Shown: piece after piece, positions 6,064-14,374 of the stretch
Numbering within the stretch: position 1 is the stretch's first letter
Layout of the letters: each line of letters begins with the position of its first letter
Source of the DNA: an uncultured Clostridia bacterium
GTDB taxonomy: Bacteria > Bacillota > Clostridia > Saccharofermentanales > DTU023
Assembly (NCBI GenBank): GCA_937922005.1
Contig: CAKZWV010000068.1
Coordinates: 1 to 26,737 of the forward strand
Reading direction: 5' to 3'
DNA: 26,737 bases
The notes under the pieces: model-generated
Databases searched by the model: none
Seen by the model: the letters and a program-made list of their open reading frames with translations, nothing else
What the model was told of the DNA's origin: nothing
Position numbers and translations under genes: made by a program

Positions 6064-7416
6064 ATGCCAATTCCCCCTCGTCATCCCAGCGCTCCCAATA
6101 AAGCTGTCTCTCCCAACAACCGTATCGCCCCTAATGGGAGCACGGCTCGCAGCAACCAAATGGCTTCTAACAACCGCCTGGCACCCCATACCCCCTTGGC
6201 TCCAAAAGCCCCTGTAGGCAGCCAGCGCCCAATCTCTCAACAAAATACCATGCCAACTCGCCCCTCCATGGCCCATCCGCAGTCAGGGGGCGTGCACGGC
6301 AAGCGCCATCGTGGAGCCAAGATCCTCGTAAGCCTGGTTTTGGTCTTGGGACTATTTGCTTTATGTAAGACGGCTGGCATCTTTTCTATGCAAGAGGATA
6401 CGGCAGGTGAACATCAAAAGAAAAACTTTGCCTCGTGGTTCCAGAAAGGAGAGAAGGTATCCATGCAAGACTTGGCTCACCTCGCTGAAGACCATGCCCA
6501 TGACCTCTTGGGGGCCCAGGATACGATTTTAGGGGCCATTGACGAGGCTGGCGTAGATGTTCGCAATGTCTCCTACCTTTTTATCCCCGACCATCCAGCC
6601 CAATATATGGGGGCTGAAAACGGGACCCAGGCCGATGTGCCTTATTATAACCAGAGAGACCCCCGCTGGGGAAAACTCTCTTATGGAACTGACGGGACCC
6701 AGACCTTAGGGGAAAATGGCTGTGCGATCACCTCCTTGGCCATGGTTGCCGCCTATTTTGACGGCCATACCACACCGGCAGACGTCCTGGCTTGGAGTGG
6801 CAACACCTTCTATGCGCCGGGCCAAGGCACGAGCTGGAGTATTTTCGCCAACTTTGCCTATGCATGGGGCTACGAAATCCAGGAATTAGGAGCTTCTTAC
6901 CAAGCAGCTACCAATGCCCTCGATGCAGGCTATCTCCTCATCGTCTCTGTTGCCCCCGGAACCTATACCAAAGTGGGCCATCTGATGGTCCTGCGCGGGC
7001 ATCAGGGAGATAGTGTCTTTGTCAACGATCCCAATGACGGCCCAGATAAATTCCACAGCATCCGGCCCATGCCAGCGAGCACCATCTACAATGAAGCCTT
7101 CAATTATTGGGCCTTCCGTCCCCTGGCCCCTATCACGCCTCCAGAAGCAACCAGCCCCTCTTTAACAAATACTCCCGAAGAGCTTCCACCAACCCCAGCG
7201 ACCGCCCCAGATATGGCTAAGCAAACCCCAGATACCCCTCAAAGTCCAACAACCCAAGGCCCTGCCACACCTCAAGCTAAAACTACGCAAAGTCCAAATC
7301 AGCCGGCTAAACGGGAGGCCGACCTAGCTGATCTCTATTTAGCGGACCCTGACCAGGTCGCATCCCTATGGGAGGCAGGATCAAAGCAGGAAACGGATGG
7401 CTTTTGGGAAGACTAG
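6064..7416 (+). CDS. membrane-anchored C39-like cysteine peptidase
   Basis: The 450-residue protein has four parts. First is a Pro/Asn/Ser-rich basic cytoplasmic tail (residues 1-85, with repeated APxxP-like pieces). Second is one membrane segment at about 86-101. Third is a linker to 190 followed by a peptidase C39-like (C39_2) domain: DVPYYNQRDPRWG (191-203), GENGCAITSLAMVAAY (217-231) with presumed nucleophile Cys220, VGHLMVL with His306, and NDPND (321-325) supplying the third residue. Fourth is a Pro/Thr-rich tail (about 355-420) ending in an acidic stretch. The topology places the peptidase outside the cell. C39-like proteins of this form often act on peptides or the cell wall, but the substrate here is unknown. 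The start has AAAGGA about ten bases upstream and its own promoter. No clear terminator follows. Confidence 0.82.
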   Translation: MPIPPRHPSAPNKAVSPNNRIAPNGSTARSNQMASNNRLAPHTPLAPKAPVGSQRPISQQNTMPTRPSMAHPQSGGVHGKRHRGAKILVSLVLVLGLFALCKTAGIFSMQEDTAGEHQKKNFASWFQKGEKVSMQDLAHLAEDHAHDLLGAQDTILGAIDEAGVDVRNVSYLFIPDHPAQYMGAENGTQADVPYYNQRDPRWGKLSYGTDGTQTLGENGCAITSLAMVAAYFDGHTTPADVLAWSGNTFYAPGQGTSWSIFANFAYAWGYEIQELGASYQAATNALDAGYLLIVSVAPGTYTKVGHLMVLRGHQGDSVFVNDPNDGPDKFHSIRPMPASTIYNEAFNYWAFRPLAPITPPEATSPSLTNTPEELPPTPATAPDMAKQTPDTPQSPTTQGPATPQAKTTQSPNQPAKREADLADLYLADPDQVASLWEAGSKQETDGFWED

Positions 7417-7498
7417 GCGAAAGTTCTTTAATACCCGTTTCAAAGCTGCTAAATACGACCATAGAAGACGTTAAGAAATAGTAAGGTCCTTGTAAATC

Positions 7499-7527
7499 TT
7501 GCGTAAAACTCCTTTTCCTCCTATAAT
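7499..7527 (+). promoter_or_regulatory. promoter of the DUF3798 importer operon
   Basis: TTGCGT (7499-7504), exactly 17 bases, then TATAAT (7522-7527). The -10 is perfect. The predicted leader to ATG 7597 is about 62 bases. No operator-like repeat is evident around it. Confidence 0.7.
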
Positions 7528-7596
7528 TGACTCGTATATCCTTCCACATGACACAAGGATATCCTATCGAAGAATCGAATTTTAGGAGGTTCTGAT

Positions 7597-9015
7597 ATGA
7601 GAAAACAAGTAGTAGCGGTGTTTTTGGTCCTCAGCCTGGTATTTGGCTTAGTGGCCTGTAGCCAACCTGGTGGCAATCTGCAAAAGACAGAAACAAGCAC
7701 TCCAGCCGCAGCTGAAGAGAGTAAGGCCGGCGAAGCTGGTGAGAGTAAGGAAGCTGAAACTCCTGCCGAAAGCAAAGAAGCCGAGAGTAAAGAAACCGAG
7801 AGTCAGGAAGCAGCCCCTAGCGCTGATGCCGAGAAGCAGGGCGAAGAACCCAAGGCCGAGGGCGATTATCACATCGGCATTGTCACAGGCACAGTAGCCC
7901 AAAGTGAAGATGAGAAGCGGGCCGCTGACCAAGCCGTAGCAGACTATGGCGATGCCACCGCAGGTGGGAAGATCGTTACAGACGTCTACCCTGACAGCTT
8001 CATGGCTGAGCAAGAGACCACCATTTCTAAGATCGTCGCTATGGCAGATGACCCTAAGATGAAGGCCATCATCGTCAACCAGGGTGTTCCTGGAACCTCA
8101 GCCGCCTTCAAGCAAGTCCGGGCCAAGAATCCAGACATCATTCTGATCTGCTGCAACTCCCAAGAAGATACAGCCATGATTGAAGATGCGGCCGACTTTG
8201 CCTTGGATGTCGATAACGTCTCCAGAGGTTATTGGATCATTGCCGCTGCCCAGAAGATGGGGGCCAAGAAGTTTGCCCACATCTCCTTCCCCCGCCACAT
8301 GTCTATTGAGCTACTTGCTTTGAGAAGAGCCATCATGGTGGAAGCCTGCAAGGAACTGGGTGTTGAATTTATCTCTCTGACCGCTCCTGACCCAACCTCC
8401 GATATCGGAATTCCAGGGGCCCAACAGTACGTTGCTGAAAATATTGGTCCTTGGATCGAAAAATACGGGAAAGACACTGCCTTCTTCTGCACCAACGATG
8501 CCCACACCGAGCCTCTGCTGAGAGGAATTGCCCAGGGTGGAGCTATCTTTGTAGAGCAAGACCTGCCTTCGCCTATCATGGGTTATCCCGGAGCCTTCTC
8601 TGTCAATCTGAAGAAGGAAGCTGGCGATTGGCCCGCCATCAACAAGAAGGTTGAAGAGGCCGTCGTCAAAGCTGGCGGCAAGGGCAGAATGGGCGCTTGG
8701 GCCTTCTCCTTTGGTTACACCTCCACCATTGCTTGCGTAGACCGGGTCGTGGAAATCATGGCCAACGGTGGCAAGATTGATGATATCCCTGCCATGAAGG
8801 CAGCCTTAGAGAAACGGACCCCAGGGGCCAAGTGGATGATCAACAATTACGTTGACCGGGCTTCGGGCGAAACCAAAGCCAACCACGCCTTGATTGCCCA
8901 AGACACCTATGTCTACGGCCAGGGCTTCTTGGGAATGGATAAGGTTACTGTTCCTGAGAAATTCTTGAACATCAACGTCAATGACGTCAAGGTAACGGAC
9001 GACAACGCTGACTAA
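7597..9015 (+). CDS. DUF3798 family substrate-binding lipoprotein
   Basis: A signal peptide with lipobox (MRKQVVAVFLVLSLVFGLVA, then Cys21) is followed by an acidic low-complexity linker of about residues 25-85 made of repeated ESKEAE-like units. The mature domain starts DYHIGIVTGTVAQSEDEKRA and resembles the DUF3798 family, which has the overall look of periplasmic-binding-protein folds such as BMP or sugar-binding lipoproteins. Recognisable pieces are GGKIVTDVYPDSFMAEQETT, KAIIVNQGVPGTSAAF and AHISFPRHMS. It is the first gene of an ABC importer operon and should deliver an unknown small ligand to the permeases encoded by genes three and four. AGGAGG precedes the ATG. The terminator after it implies that it is made in excess over the other subunits. 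The substrate cannot be read from sequence; nucleosides or sugars are guesses from the permease class. Confidence 0.85.
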   Translation: MRKQVVAVFLVLSLVFGLVACSQPGGNLQKTETSTPAAAEESKAGEAGESKEAETPAESKEAESKETESQEAAPSADAEKQGEEPKAEGDYHIGIVTGTVAQSEDEKRAADQAVADYGDATAGGKIVTDVYPDSFMAEQETTISKIVAMADDPKMKAIIVNQGVPGTSAAFKQVRAKNPDIILICCNSQEDTAMIEDAADFALDVDNVSRGYWIIAAAQKMGAKKFAHISFPRHMSIELLALRRAIMVEACKELGVEFISLTAPDPTSDIGIPGAQQYVAENIGPWIEKYGKDTAFFCTNDAHTEPLLRGIAQGGAIFVEQDLPSPIMGYPGAFSVNLKKEAGDWPAINKKVEEAVVKAGGKGRMGAWAFSFGYTSTIACVDRVVEIMANGGKIDDIPAMKAALEKRTPGAKWMINNYVDRASGETKANHALIAQDTYVYGQGFLGMDKVTVPEKFLNINVNDVKVTDDNAD

Positions 9016-9113
9016 GGCTTGGCCTGAAGCTGGCAAAAAAGTCCATTCTATGACAACAAAAAGGGCGAAACGTAATAGAAGGAGGGGAAAAAGTCTCCAA
9101 CGATGGAACCTTT

Positions 9114-9176
9114 TTCATGCTGTTCGCTAACATAACGATGCATCTATGCGTGTCCAGGGAAGGATAGAAGCATGAA
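9114..9176 (+). other. long-range stem preceding the intra-operon terminator
   Basis: TTCATGCT (9114-9121) can pair with AGCATGAA (9169-9176), enclosing 47 bases and ending two bases before the terminator stem. Such a leader fold could influence readthrough into the ATPase gene, but no known riboswitch was recognised. Confidence 0.35.
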
Positions 9177-9178
9177 CG

Positions 9179-9214
9179 AAAAGGCCAACGGTCTCACGAT
9201 TGTTGGCCTTTTTT
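9179..9214 (+). terminator. intra-operon rho-independent terminator
   Basis: An 11-bp perfect stem, AAAAGGCCAAC (9179-9189) with GTTGGCCTTTT (9202-9212), has a 12-base loop and a T-run 9209-9214. It lies between the binding-protein gene and the ATPase gene. That position suits partial termination, which gives more binding protein than transporter, a usual pattern in importer operons. Confidence 0.88.
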
Positions 9215-9309
9215 GCTAACAAGATTTAGGACAAAACAAGGGTATAACCATATGTACTGGGACAAATAATCACTTTTGTTTTGTTAGACGGTTCACAGGA
9301 GGTAAGAAG

Positions 9310-10932
9310 TTGAGTGATAATTTACTGAAAGTGAAAGAAGTCTCCAAGAGCTATTCAGGAAACCAAGTCTTAAAGGGCGTGAACTTTGACTTAGGGAAGG
9401 GAGAAATTCTAGGCTTAGTTGGAGAAAATGGGGCTGGGAAGACCACCCTCATGAATATCATATTCGGCATGAGCGTCATTGCAGAAACGGGAGGATTTGA
9501 GGGAGAAATCTTACTAGACGGCAGGCCCATCTCCTTTAAGAGCCCTGTCGATGCCCTCAAGGCTGGGATTGGCATGGTCCACCAGGAGTTTAGTTTGATC
9601 CCTGACTTTACGGTAGCCGAAAATATCACCCTCAATATGGAAAGAACCAAGCCATCCGTTCTTTCGAAGGTTCTAGGTAAGCGTTTGGAGAAAATTGATG
9701 TCCCCACCAATATTGAATTGGCGGGCAAGTCCCTCGATGAACTGGGTGTCGCCATCAATCCTCAGACCAAGGTCAAACAGATGCCAGTAGGCCACAAGCA
9801 ATTTATCGAAATTGCCCGGGAAATTACCAGAGAAAATACAAAACTCATTATCATGGATGAGCCTACCGCTGTTTTGACCGAGACAGAAGCAAATATTCTC
9901 ATCACCGCCATGAAGCACTTGGCGAGCTTGGGGATCTCGATTATTTTCATTACCCACCGTCTCCGTGAGATCAAGGCGGTGTGCGATAAGGTTGTTATTC
10001 TTCGAGATGGGATCATGGTAGAGGATAAACCCGCCAAGGATCTGACCATCCGGGAAATGGCCGACAAGATGATCGGCGGCCATAGCCAACACGACGATGA
10101 CGCCATAGAAAAGGCCAGAAAATTCAACCGAGATGATGTCGTCATGGAGATCAAGGACCTCCGGGTCAAGATGCCGGGAGAAGAGGTCCAAGGACTGTCG
10201 GCCCGGATCCTCAAGGGTGAGATCTTTGGTGTAGCCGGCCTAGCTGGACAAGGGAAACTTGGTCTCCCCAATGGAATCTTAGGAACCTACCCCTGCCAGG
10301 GTCAAGTCACTTTTCAAGGTGAAGACCTGCCTTTGGGCAAAACCCATGAGATTCTTAAAAAAGGTATCGCCTTCGTCTCCGAAGACCGCAGGGGAGTGGG
10401 TCTCCTCTTGGATGAGCCGATTGACTGGAATATCTGCTTTAATGCCATGCAAGTCAATGACCGCTTCCTTAAGAAGATTGCTGGTATCAGACTCAGAGAT
10501 GAGGCAGCTATGACAGAGGCAGCCCAGCAATACATTCAGAAATTTGAGATTCGGACGACAGGTCCTAAACAAAAGGCTGGGGCCCTCTCCGGGGGCAACC
10601 AACAAAAGATCTGTCTAGCTAAGGCCTTTGCCCTCAATCCCAATTTCCTCTTTGTATCTGAACCAACTCGAGGCATTGATATCGGGGCCAAAGCCTTGGT
10701 TCTCGAGGCCCTGAGAAAAGCCAACAAAGAAGACGGGGTGACCATTGTCATGGTTTCCTCCGAACTGGAAGAACTAAGGTCAATCTGCGACCGGATTGCC
10801 GTCGTCACCGAAGGCAAGATCTCCGGGATCTTGCCTGCACATGCAGCCCCCGCCCAATTCGGCTTGTTAATGGCCGGAGAACCCCTTGAGGAAGGAGAAC
10901 AATTTTATGAATATCAAACAGCAAGTAAATAA
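9310..10932 (+). CDS. sugar/nucleoside-type ABC importer ATPase with two ABC domains
   Basis: This 540-residue protein has the RbsA/MglA/NupA double-ABC layout. In the first domain are Walker A GENGAGKTT (38-46), the Q-loop at Gln92 (GMVHQEFSL), Walker B with the Glu of IIMDEPTAV (Asp183, Glu184) and the switch His in FITHRL. Its signature is weak (QMPVGHKQ). In the second domain Walker A is degenerate (GLAGQGKLGLPNG), as is common in this family, while the signature LSGGNQQ (426-432) is perfect and Walker B reads NFLFVSEPTRGIDIG. The start is TTG 9310: AGGAGGT ends six bases before it and no ATG fits. The 3' end overlaps the next gene by 26 bases, suggesting coupled translation. It powers uptake of the ligand bound by the DUF3798 lipoprotein. 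Confidence 0.92.
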   Translation: MSDNLLKVKEVSKSYSGNQVLKGVNFDLGKGEILGLVGENGAGKTTLMNIIFGMSVIAETGGFEGEILLDGRPISFKSPVDALKAGIGMVHQEFSLIPDFTVAENITLNMERTKPSVLSKVLGKRLEKIDVPTNIELAGKSLDELGVAINPQTKVKQMPVGHKQFIEIAREITRENTKLIIMDEPTAVLTETEANILITAMKHLASLGISIIFITHRLREIKAVCDKVVILRDGIMVEDKPAKDLTIREMADKMIGGHSQHDDDAIEKARKFNRDDVVMEIKDLRVKMPGEEVQGLSARILKGEIFGVAGLAGQGKLGLPNGILGTYPCQGQVTFQGEDLPLGKTHEILKKGIAFVSEDRRGVGLLLDEPIDWNICFNAMQVNDRFLKKIAGIRLRDEAAMTEAAQQYIQKFEIRTTGPKQKAGALSGGNQQKICLAKAFALNPNFLFVSEPTRGIDIGAKALVLEALRKANKEDGVTIVMVSSELEELRSICDRIAVVTEGKISGILPAHAAPAQFGLLMAGEPLEEGEQFYEYQTASK

Positions 10933-11980
10933 GATTGGGGTTCCCCGCCTCATCATTGGCCTCTTCCTACTGATTCTATTGGCCGTGGCCCCCATGGTAG
11001 GGATCAACTTTCCCCGATCCATGGAAAACGTCGTAGGCCGAGTCGGGATGTTCTCCATTTTGGTTCTCTCCTTAATCCCCATGATCCAGTCGGGCTGCGG
11101 CTTGAACTTCGGACTCCCCATCGGGGTCATCGCAGGGGTCCTGGGAGCCGTCACCAGCATAGAATTTGGCTGGACAGGCTTTGCGGGAATATTTGGGGCC
11201 ATGGGAATAGGGATTGTGATTGCCCTTGTTTTTGGCTTTTTCTACGGACTCTTGCTCAACAGTATCAAAGGGGATGAGATGTTGATTGCCACCTATGTCG
11301 GCTACTCTTTCACGGCCCTCATGAGTATCTTTTACGTCATTTCTCCTTATAAAAACCCCGTTTCGGTCCTCTCTTATCAGGGCCGGGGTCTCCGCCAGCA
11401 GATCCCAGTTGGGGATTATTGGATGAAGACCGTTGAATTGAGCACGGGGATGAAGAAGAGTGTCGGCCTCCTTTCGGACTTTTTGAGCTTTCCCATCGGG
11501 AATAAATTTCGCTTTCCCACGGGGATGTTCCTCATTTTTATCCTCATGGCCTTCCTGGTTTGGCTCTTTTTTAGGACCAAGGCTGGTACAGCTATGACTG
11601 CTGTCGGTTCCAACCCTGATTATGCTAGGGCAGCCGGGATCAACATCGATCGGTCCCGCCTCCTCTCCGTCATGTTATCTACAGCCATCGCCGCCGTTGG
11701 GATTATTGTCTACGAACAGGATTACGGGTTTATTCAACTCTATACGGCACCACAGACCTTCACCTTCCAGACTGTGGCTGCCATTCTCATAGGCGGGGCC
11801 AGTATCAACAAAGCCACCATTACCCACGTTCTCATCGGGACCCTCCTCTTTCAAGGGATCTTAACCATGACCCCCGTTGTAATTAACGGGGCCCTATCGA
11901 TCGACGTCTCGGAGGTCCTCCGTCTCATCGTCACGAACGGGATGATTGTCTATGCTCTGACAAGGAGGAATAAAGAATGA
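10907..11980 (+). CDS. ABC importer permease, BPD_transp_2 (RbsC-like), first subunit
   Basis: A 357-residue polytopic membrane protein with about nine to ten hydrophobic segments. The family hallmark is near the C-terminal half: FRTKAGTAMTAVGSNPDYAR followed by AAGIN, the cytoplasmic coupling region of RbsC/BmpC-type permeases, then VAAILIGGASINKATITHVL. The start chosen is ATG 10907 (MNIKQQVNKIG), served by AAGGAGA upstream; the earlier in-frame ATG at 10886 has no site. It overlaps the ATPase gene by 26 bases and the next permease by an ATGA overlap at 11977-11980, so the three are one translational unit. It should form the membrane channel with the following permease. Confidence 0.9.
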   Translation: MNIKQQVNKIGVPRLIIGLFLLILLAVAPMVGINFPRSMENVVGRVGMFSILVLSLIPMIQSGCGLNFGLPIGVIAGVLGAVTSIEFGWTGFAGIFGAMGIGIVIALVFGFFYGLLLNSIKGDEMLIATYVGYSFTALMSIFYVISPYKNPVSVLSYQGRGLRQQIPVGDYWMKTVELSTGMKKSVGLLSDFLSFPIGNKFRFPTGMFLIFILMAFLVWLFFRTKAGTAMTAVGSNPDYARAAGINIDRSRLLSVMLSTAIAAVGIIVYEQDYGFIQLYTAPQTFTFQTVAAILIGGASINKATITHVLIGTLLFQGILTMTPVVINGALSIDVSEVLRLIVTNGMIVYALTRRNKE

Positions 11981-13122
11981 AACCTACACAAAAATATCGC
12001 AAACTTATTGTCCCTGCCCTATTTATTGTCATTTGCGCCTTAGGGATTTGGATCGCCAAGCCACCTGTGTCCTTTATTACAGGTGAATTGGCCCGGAGGA
12101 TGGTCCGCAACTCCTTCCTCGTTCTCTCCCTCATCATCCCCATTTTGGCGGGCATGGGCATCAACTTTGGCATTCCCTTGGGGGCAATGGCAGGCCAAAT
12201 CGGCCTGGTCTTTGTCACCGACTGGGGGATTAAGGGCTGGCAAGGGCTCCTCGTGGCTGCCCTCATCGCCCTCCCCTTAGCCATCCTCTTAGGCTGGACC
12301 TCCGGCCACATTCTGAACCGGGCCCGGGGCCGAGAAATGATTACCTCCATGATGTTGTCTTTCTTCTTTCTCGGCGTCTACATGCTCTTTTTACTCTATC
12401 TCTATGGGAGCCTTATCCCCTACACCAACCGTAAAATCATCCTTTCCCAGGGCTATGGGGTAAAAAACGCCTTAACCTTAGACATTGCCAAGGGCTTTGA
12501 TCAACTCCTCAGCTATGAAGTGAAGATTCCCCTAGGCGAACAAATGATCCAGTTCACCATTCCCATTGTCACCATTCTTTTGATCGTTGCTCTTTGCTTT
12601 TTCATCATCTGGTTTAAAAAGACCAAGCTGGGCCACGACATGCGGGCAGTAGGCCAGGATCAAGTCGTTGCCAACACCGCAGGCATGCAGTCGGATAAGA
12701 TTCGGGTTCAATCGATCATCCTTTCGACGGTCTTTGCCGCCTTTGGTCAGTTGATCTACCTCCAAAATATCGGGACCCTCAACACCTATGCAGGCCAAGA
12801 CCAGACGGCCCTCTATGCCGCCGCCTCCCTCTTGGTTGGAGGCGCTAGCATCGCCTCTGCAACCATCCCAAACGCTATCTTTGGTACGGCCCTCTTCCAC
12901 CTCATGTTCATCATCATGCCCCTTGCCGGGAAGGCCCTCACCGGAGACGCCATGATTGGGGAGTATTTCCGGACCTTCCTTAGCTATGGGATCGTCACCG
13001 CAGCCTTGATGATGCACGCCTATGAGCGTCGGGCCGCTGAGCAAATCGCCGACGAAAACCAGAGCCAGGGCCCTGAGGCCGAAGTCCAAATCAAAGATAA
13101 GACCGCCAAAGCCGCTAGCTAG
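11977..13122 (+). CDS. ABC importer permease, BPD_transp_2 (RbsC-like), second subunit
   Basis: A 381-residue polytopic protein related to the preceding permease. The coupling motif reads FKKTKLGHDMRAVGQDQVVA followed by NTAGM, and the late segment AAASLLVGGASIASATIPNA repeats the GGAS signature of the family. It begins within the stop codon of the first permease (ATGA), so the two are probably made in equal amounts. The last 40 residues are a polar cytoplasmic tail with acidic and basic patches (QSQGPEAEVQIKDKTAKAAS). It completes the importer of unknown substrate. The terminator at 13218-13250 closes the operon. Confidence 0.9.
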   Translation: MKPTQKYRKLIVPALFIVICALGIWIAKPPVSFITGELARRMVRNSFLVLSLIIPILAGMGINFGIPLGAMAGQIGLVFVTDWGIKGWQGLLVAALIALPLAILLGWTSGHILNRARGREMITSMMLSFFFLGVYMLFLLYLYGSLIPYTNRKIILSQGYGVKNALTLDIAKGFDQLLSYEVKIPLGEQMIQFTIPIVTILLIVALCFFIIWFKKTKLGHDMRAVGQDQVVANTAGMQSDKIRVQSIILSTVFAAFGQLIYLQNIGTLNTYAGQDQTALYAAASLLVGGASIASATIPNAIFGTALFHLMFIIMPLAGKALTGDAMIGEYFRTFLSYGIVTAALMMHAYERRAAEQIADENQSQGPEAEVQIKDKTAKAAS

Positions 13123-13217
13123 GCGCTCACAAGGTGCAAGCTGAATAGACAACAGGCGATTGGTAAGCACGCACAAAAGCGCTAGCAAGCGCAAAATACA
13201 ATAGCATGCGCAGTATC

Positions 13218-13250
13218 CAGCCCCTATGGTAATCATAGGGGCTGTTTTTT
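13218..13250 (+). terminator. rho-independent terminator of the importer operon
   Basis: CAGCCCCTATG (13218-13228) pairs perfectly with CATAGGGGCTG (13234-13244) across a five-base loop, followed by six T. A smaller stem, GCGCT-AGCA-AGCGC, lies upstream near 13180. Confidence 0.92.
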
Positions 13251-13256
13251 GTTATG

Positions 13257-13282
13257 TATATTGCAGGTGTATATTGCAGGTG
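13257..13282. repeat. 13-bp perfect tandem duplication
   Basis: TATATTGCAGGTG occurs twice head to tail (13257-13269 and 13270-13282), directly after the importer operon terminator and before the A+T-rich HTH/DUF3990 module. Confidence 0.85.
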
Positions 13283-13333
13283 TAGATTACATTTGAACGC
13301 AAGCTTATCCATATTTTTCTTCATCGCCATTTT

Positions 13334-13411
13334 ATTTTAATCTATCTTGCTTTTCTTCTATTTTGATCGATCTTACTTTTCTTCTGTTTTGATCGATCTT
13401 ACTTTTCAATC
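13334..13411. repeat. three tandem copies of a 26-bp unit
   Basis: The copies are 13334-13359, 13360-13385 and 13386-13411. The last two share TTTTGATCGATCTTACTTTT exactly; the first has several substitutions (AATCTATCTTGC). The third copy contains the stop codon of the minus-strand HTH gene (13399-13401), so the gene's 3' end may itself have been duplicated outward. Each of the last two copies carries the palindrome GATCGATC. Confidence 0.85.
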
Positions 13412-14040
13412 AAATCTTCAATACTACAACCCAGGGCCTTTGTCATCCGATACAATTTTTCTACACTTGCCTTGTTGATGTTCATTTGGTGCTGCTCATA
13501 CATCTGGATGGAGCGAAGGTTAACGCCCGACGCTTCTGCGAGGGCAGCCTGGGTATATCCGTAGGTGGTCCGAAGGCGTTTCAGATTCGTCTCTCTAAAG
13601 ACTTCTCTAATCTTTGCATCCGTAATCTCTACAAATTTAGAAATATCGGCTTCATGGAGGGTATCGTACATTTTCTGAAGCTCAGTAAAGGAAAGGGCTT
13701 TGAATATTTCCGAATAGCTCCTGTCCGAGTACCACTGATAATAGGCGACAGCCCAGCCGATCCAATATTCCCTAGAGCGGCTGAAACTTTCTACTGGTTC
13801 TATATCAAGGATTTTACCAGTCGTCTCAAGCACGACATCCAAGGCGATCTCAATCCCGCTTTTTCCAGCAACAATAGACGGCTCGCCCTTTGCCATTCGT
13901 CGGCTTACAGAACTAACGCAAAAAAGATTCACGAAGTCCTCACCTGATATACCACAGGCATTCACAGCATAGTCGAAAGCATCGCCTAGGGCAGCCTGGG
14001 CCTTACTCAGGTAGATTTCGCGGTATGCGCGGATCATCAT
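13399..14040 (-). CDS. HTH (Xre) protein associated with DUF3990; probable antitoxin
   Basis: The 213-residue protein has two parts. The N-terminal region (MIRAYREIYLSKAQAALGDA, FDYAVNACG..., EYWIGWAVAYYQWYSDRSY) is a conserved all-helical domain that accompanies small HTH proteins in Clostridia. The C-terminal Xre-type helix-turn-helix, residues about 150-213, reads LKRLRTTYGYTQAALAEASG, VNLRSIQMYEQHQMNINKAS, ending GCSIEDLIEK. Its GGAGG site lies inside the end of the preceding DUF3990 gene, whose last 38 bases overlap it, so the two are translated together. I infer an antitoxin or repressor role from this pairing. ATGATG offers two adjacent starts. Its DNA is more A+T rich than the flanking importer and acetyltransferase genes, which suggests acquisition. 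Confidence 0.72.
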   Translation of the reverse strand: MMIRAYREIYLSKAQAALGDAFDYAVNACGISGEDFVNLFCVSSVSRRMAKGEPSIVAGKSGIEIALDVVLETTGKILDIEPVESFSRSREYWIGWAVAYYQWYSDRSYSEIFKALSFTELQKMYDTLHEADISKFVEITDAKIREVFRETNLKRLRTTYGYTQAALAEASGVNLRSIQMYEQHQMNINKASVEKLYRMTKALGCSIEDLIEK

Positions 14041-14374
14041 TGGTAACCCCTCCTCTTATGATATCTTGTACTTTAGCCCTTCTTGCCACAGGCGTTTTAG
14101 TCGCAAATAATCGGTGATCAACCAGGACCGCCATCCAGTTGAGTATGCTATAATCCGAGCTGTTAAGCCTTAATATTTTCAAATACTCCGTGTCCAATGT
14201 ATAGCGATTGGCAAATCCATCTTGCATAGATGAAACTGCCCATTCTTTTGCAAGATCCTTGCTCTCCGTGCAGTAAAAGCCCAAGCCAAAATCGTTGTTC
14301 TTCCGTCCTGCACCAAAGATTGGTTTCTTAATGATTTGCTGAGAGCCATGATATATCGTCAGCAATGTTTCCAT
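14003..14374 (-). CDS. DUF3990 protein, C-terminally truncated; possible decayed toxin
   Basis: The start chosen is the ATG at 14374 (METLLTIYHGSQQIIKKPIF), with GGGAGG upstream; the longer frame from 14494 adds 40 unrelated residues. The N-terminal half matches DUF3990: LYHGS-like YHGSQQ, NDFGLGFYCTESKDLAKEWA, DGFANRYTLDTEYLKILRLN and ILNWMAVLVDHR. These families resemble ADP-ribosyltransferase folds (H-G and G-F-Y-C/T-T motifs), though I infer this from memory. Family members usually run 160 residues or more with further conserved blocks (D-Y-D-I-I-x-G-x-R-A-D-D-S-Y type), which are absent here. After TPVARRAK the frame enters the ribosome site of the HTH gene and ends after 123 residues. 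A deletion has probably removed the C-terminal part. Confidence 0.65.
   Translation of the reverse strand: METLLTIYHGSQQIIKKPIFGAGRKNNDFGLGFYCTESKDLAKEWAVSSMQDGFANRYTLDTEYLKILRLNSSDYSILNWMAVLVDHRLFATKTPVARRAKVQDIIRGGVTNDDPRIPRNLPE

Noticed and set aside
13334..13411. CRISPR array
   Set aside because: The 26-bp units are directly adjacent with no spacers between them.
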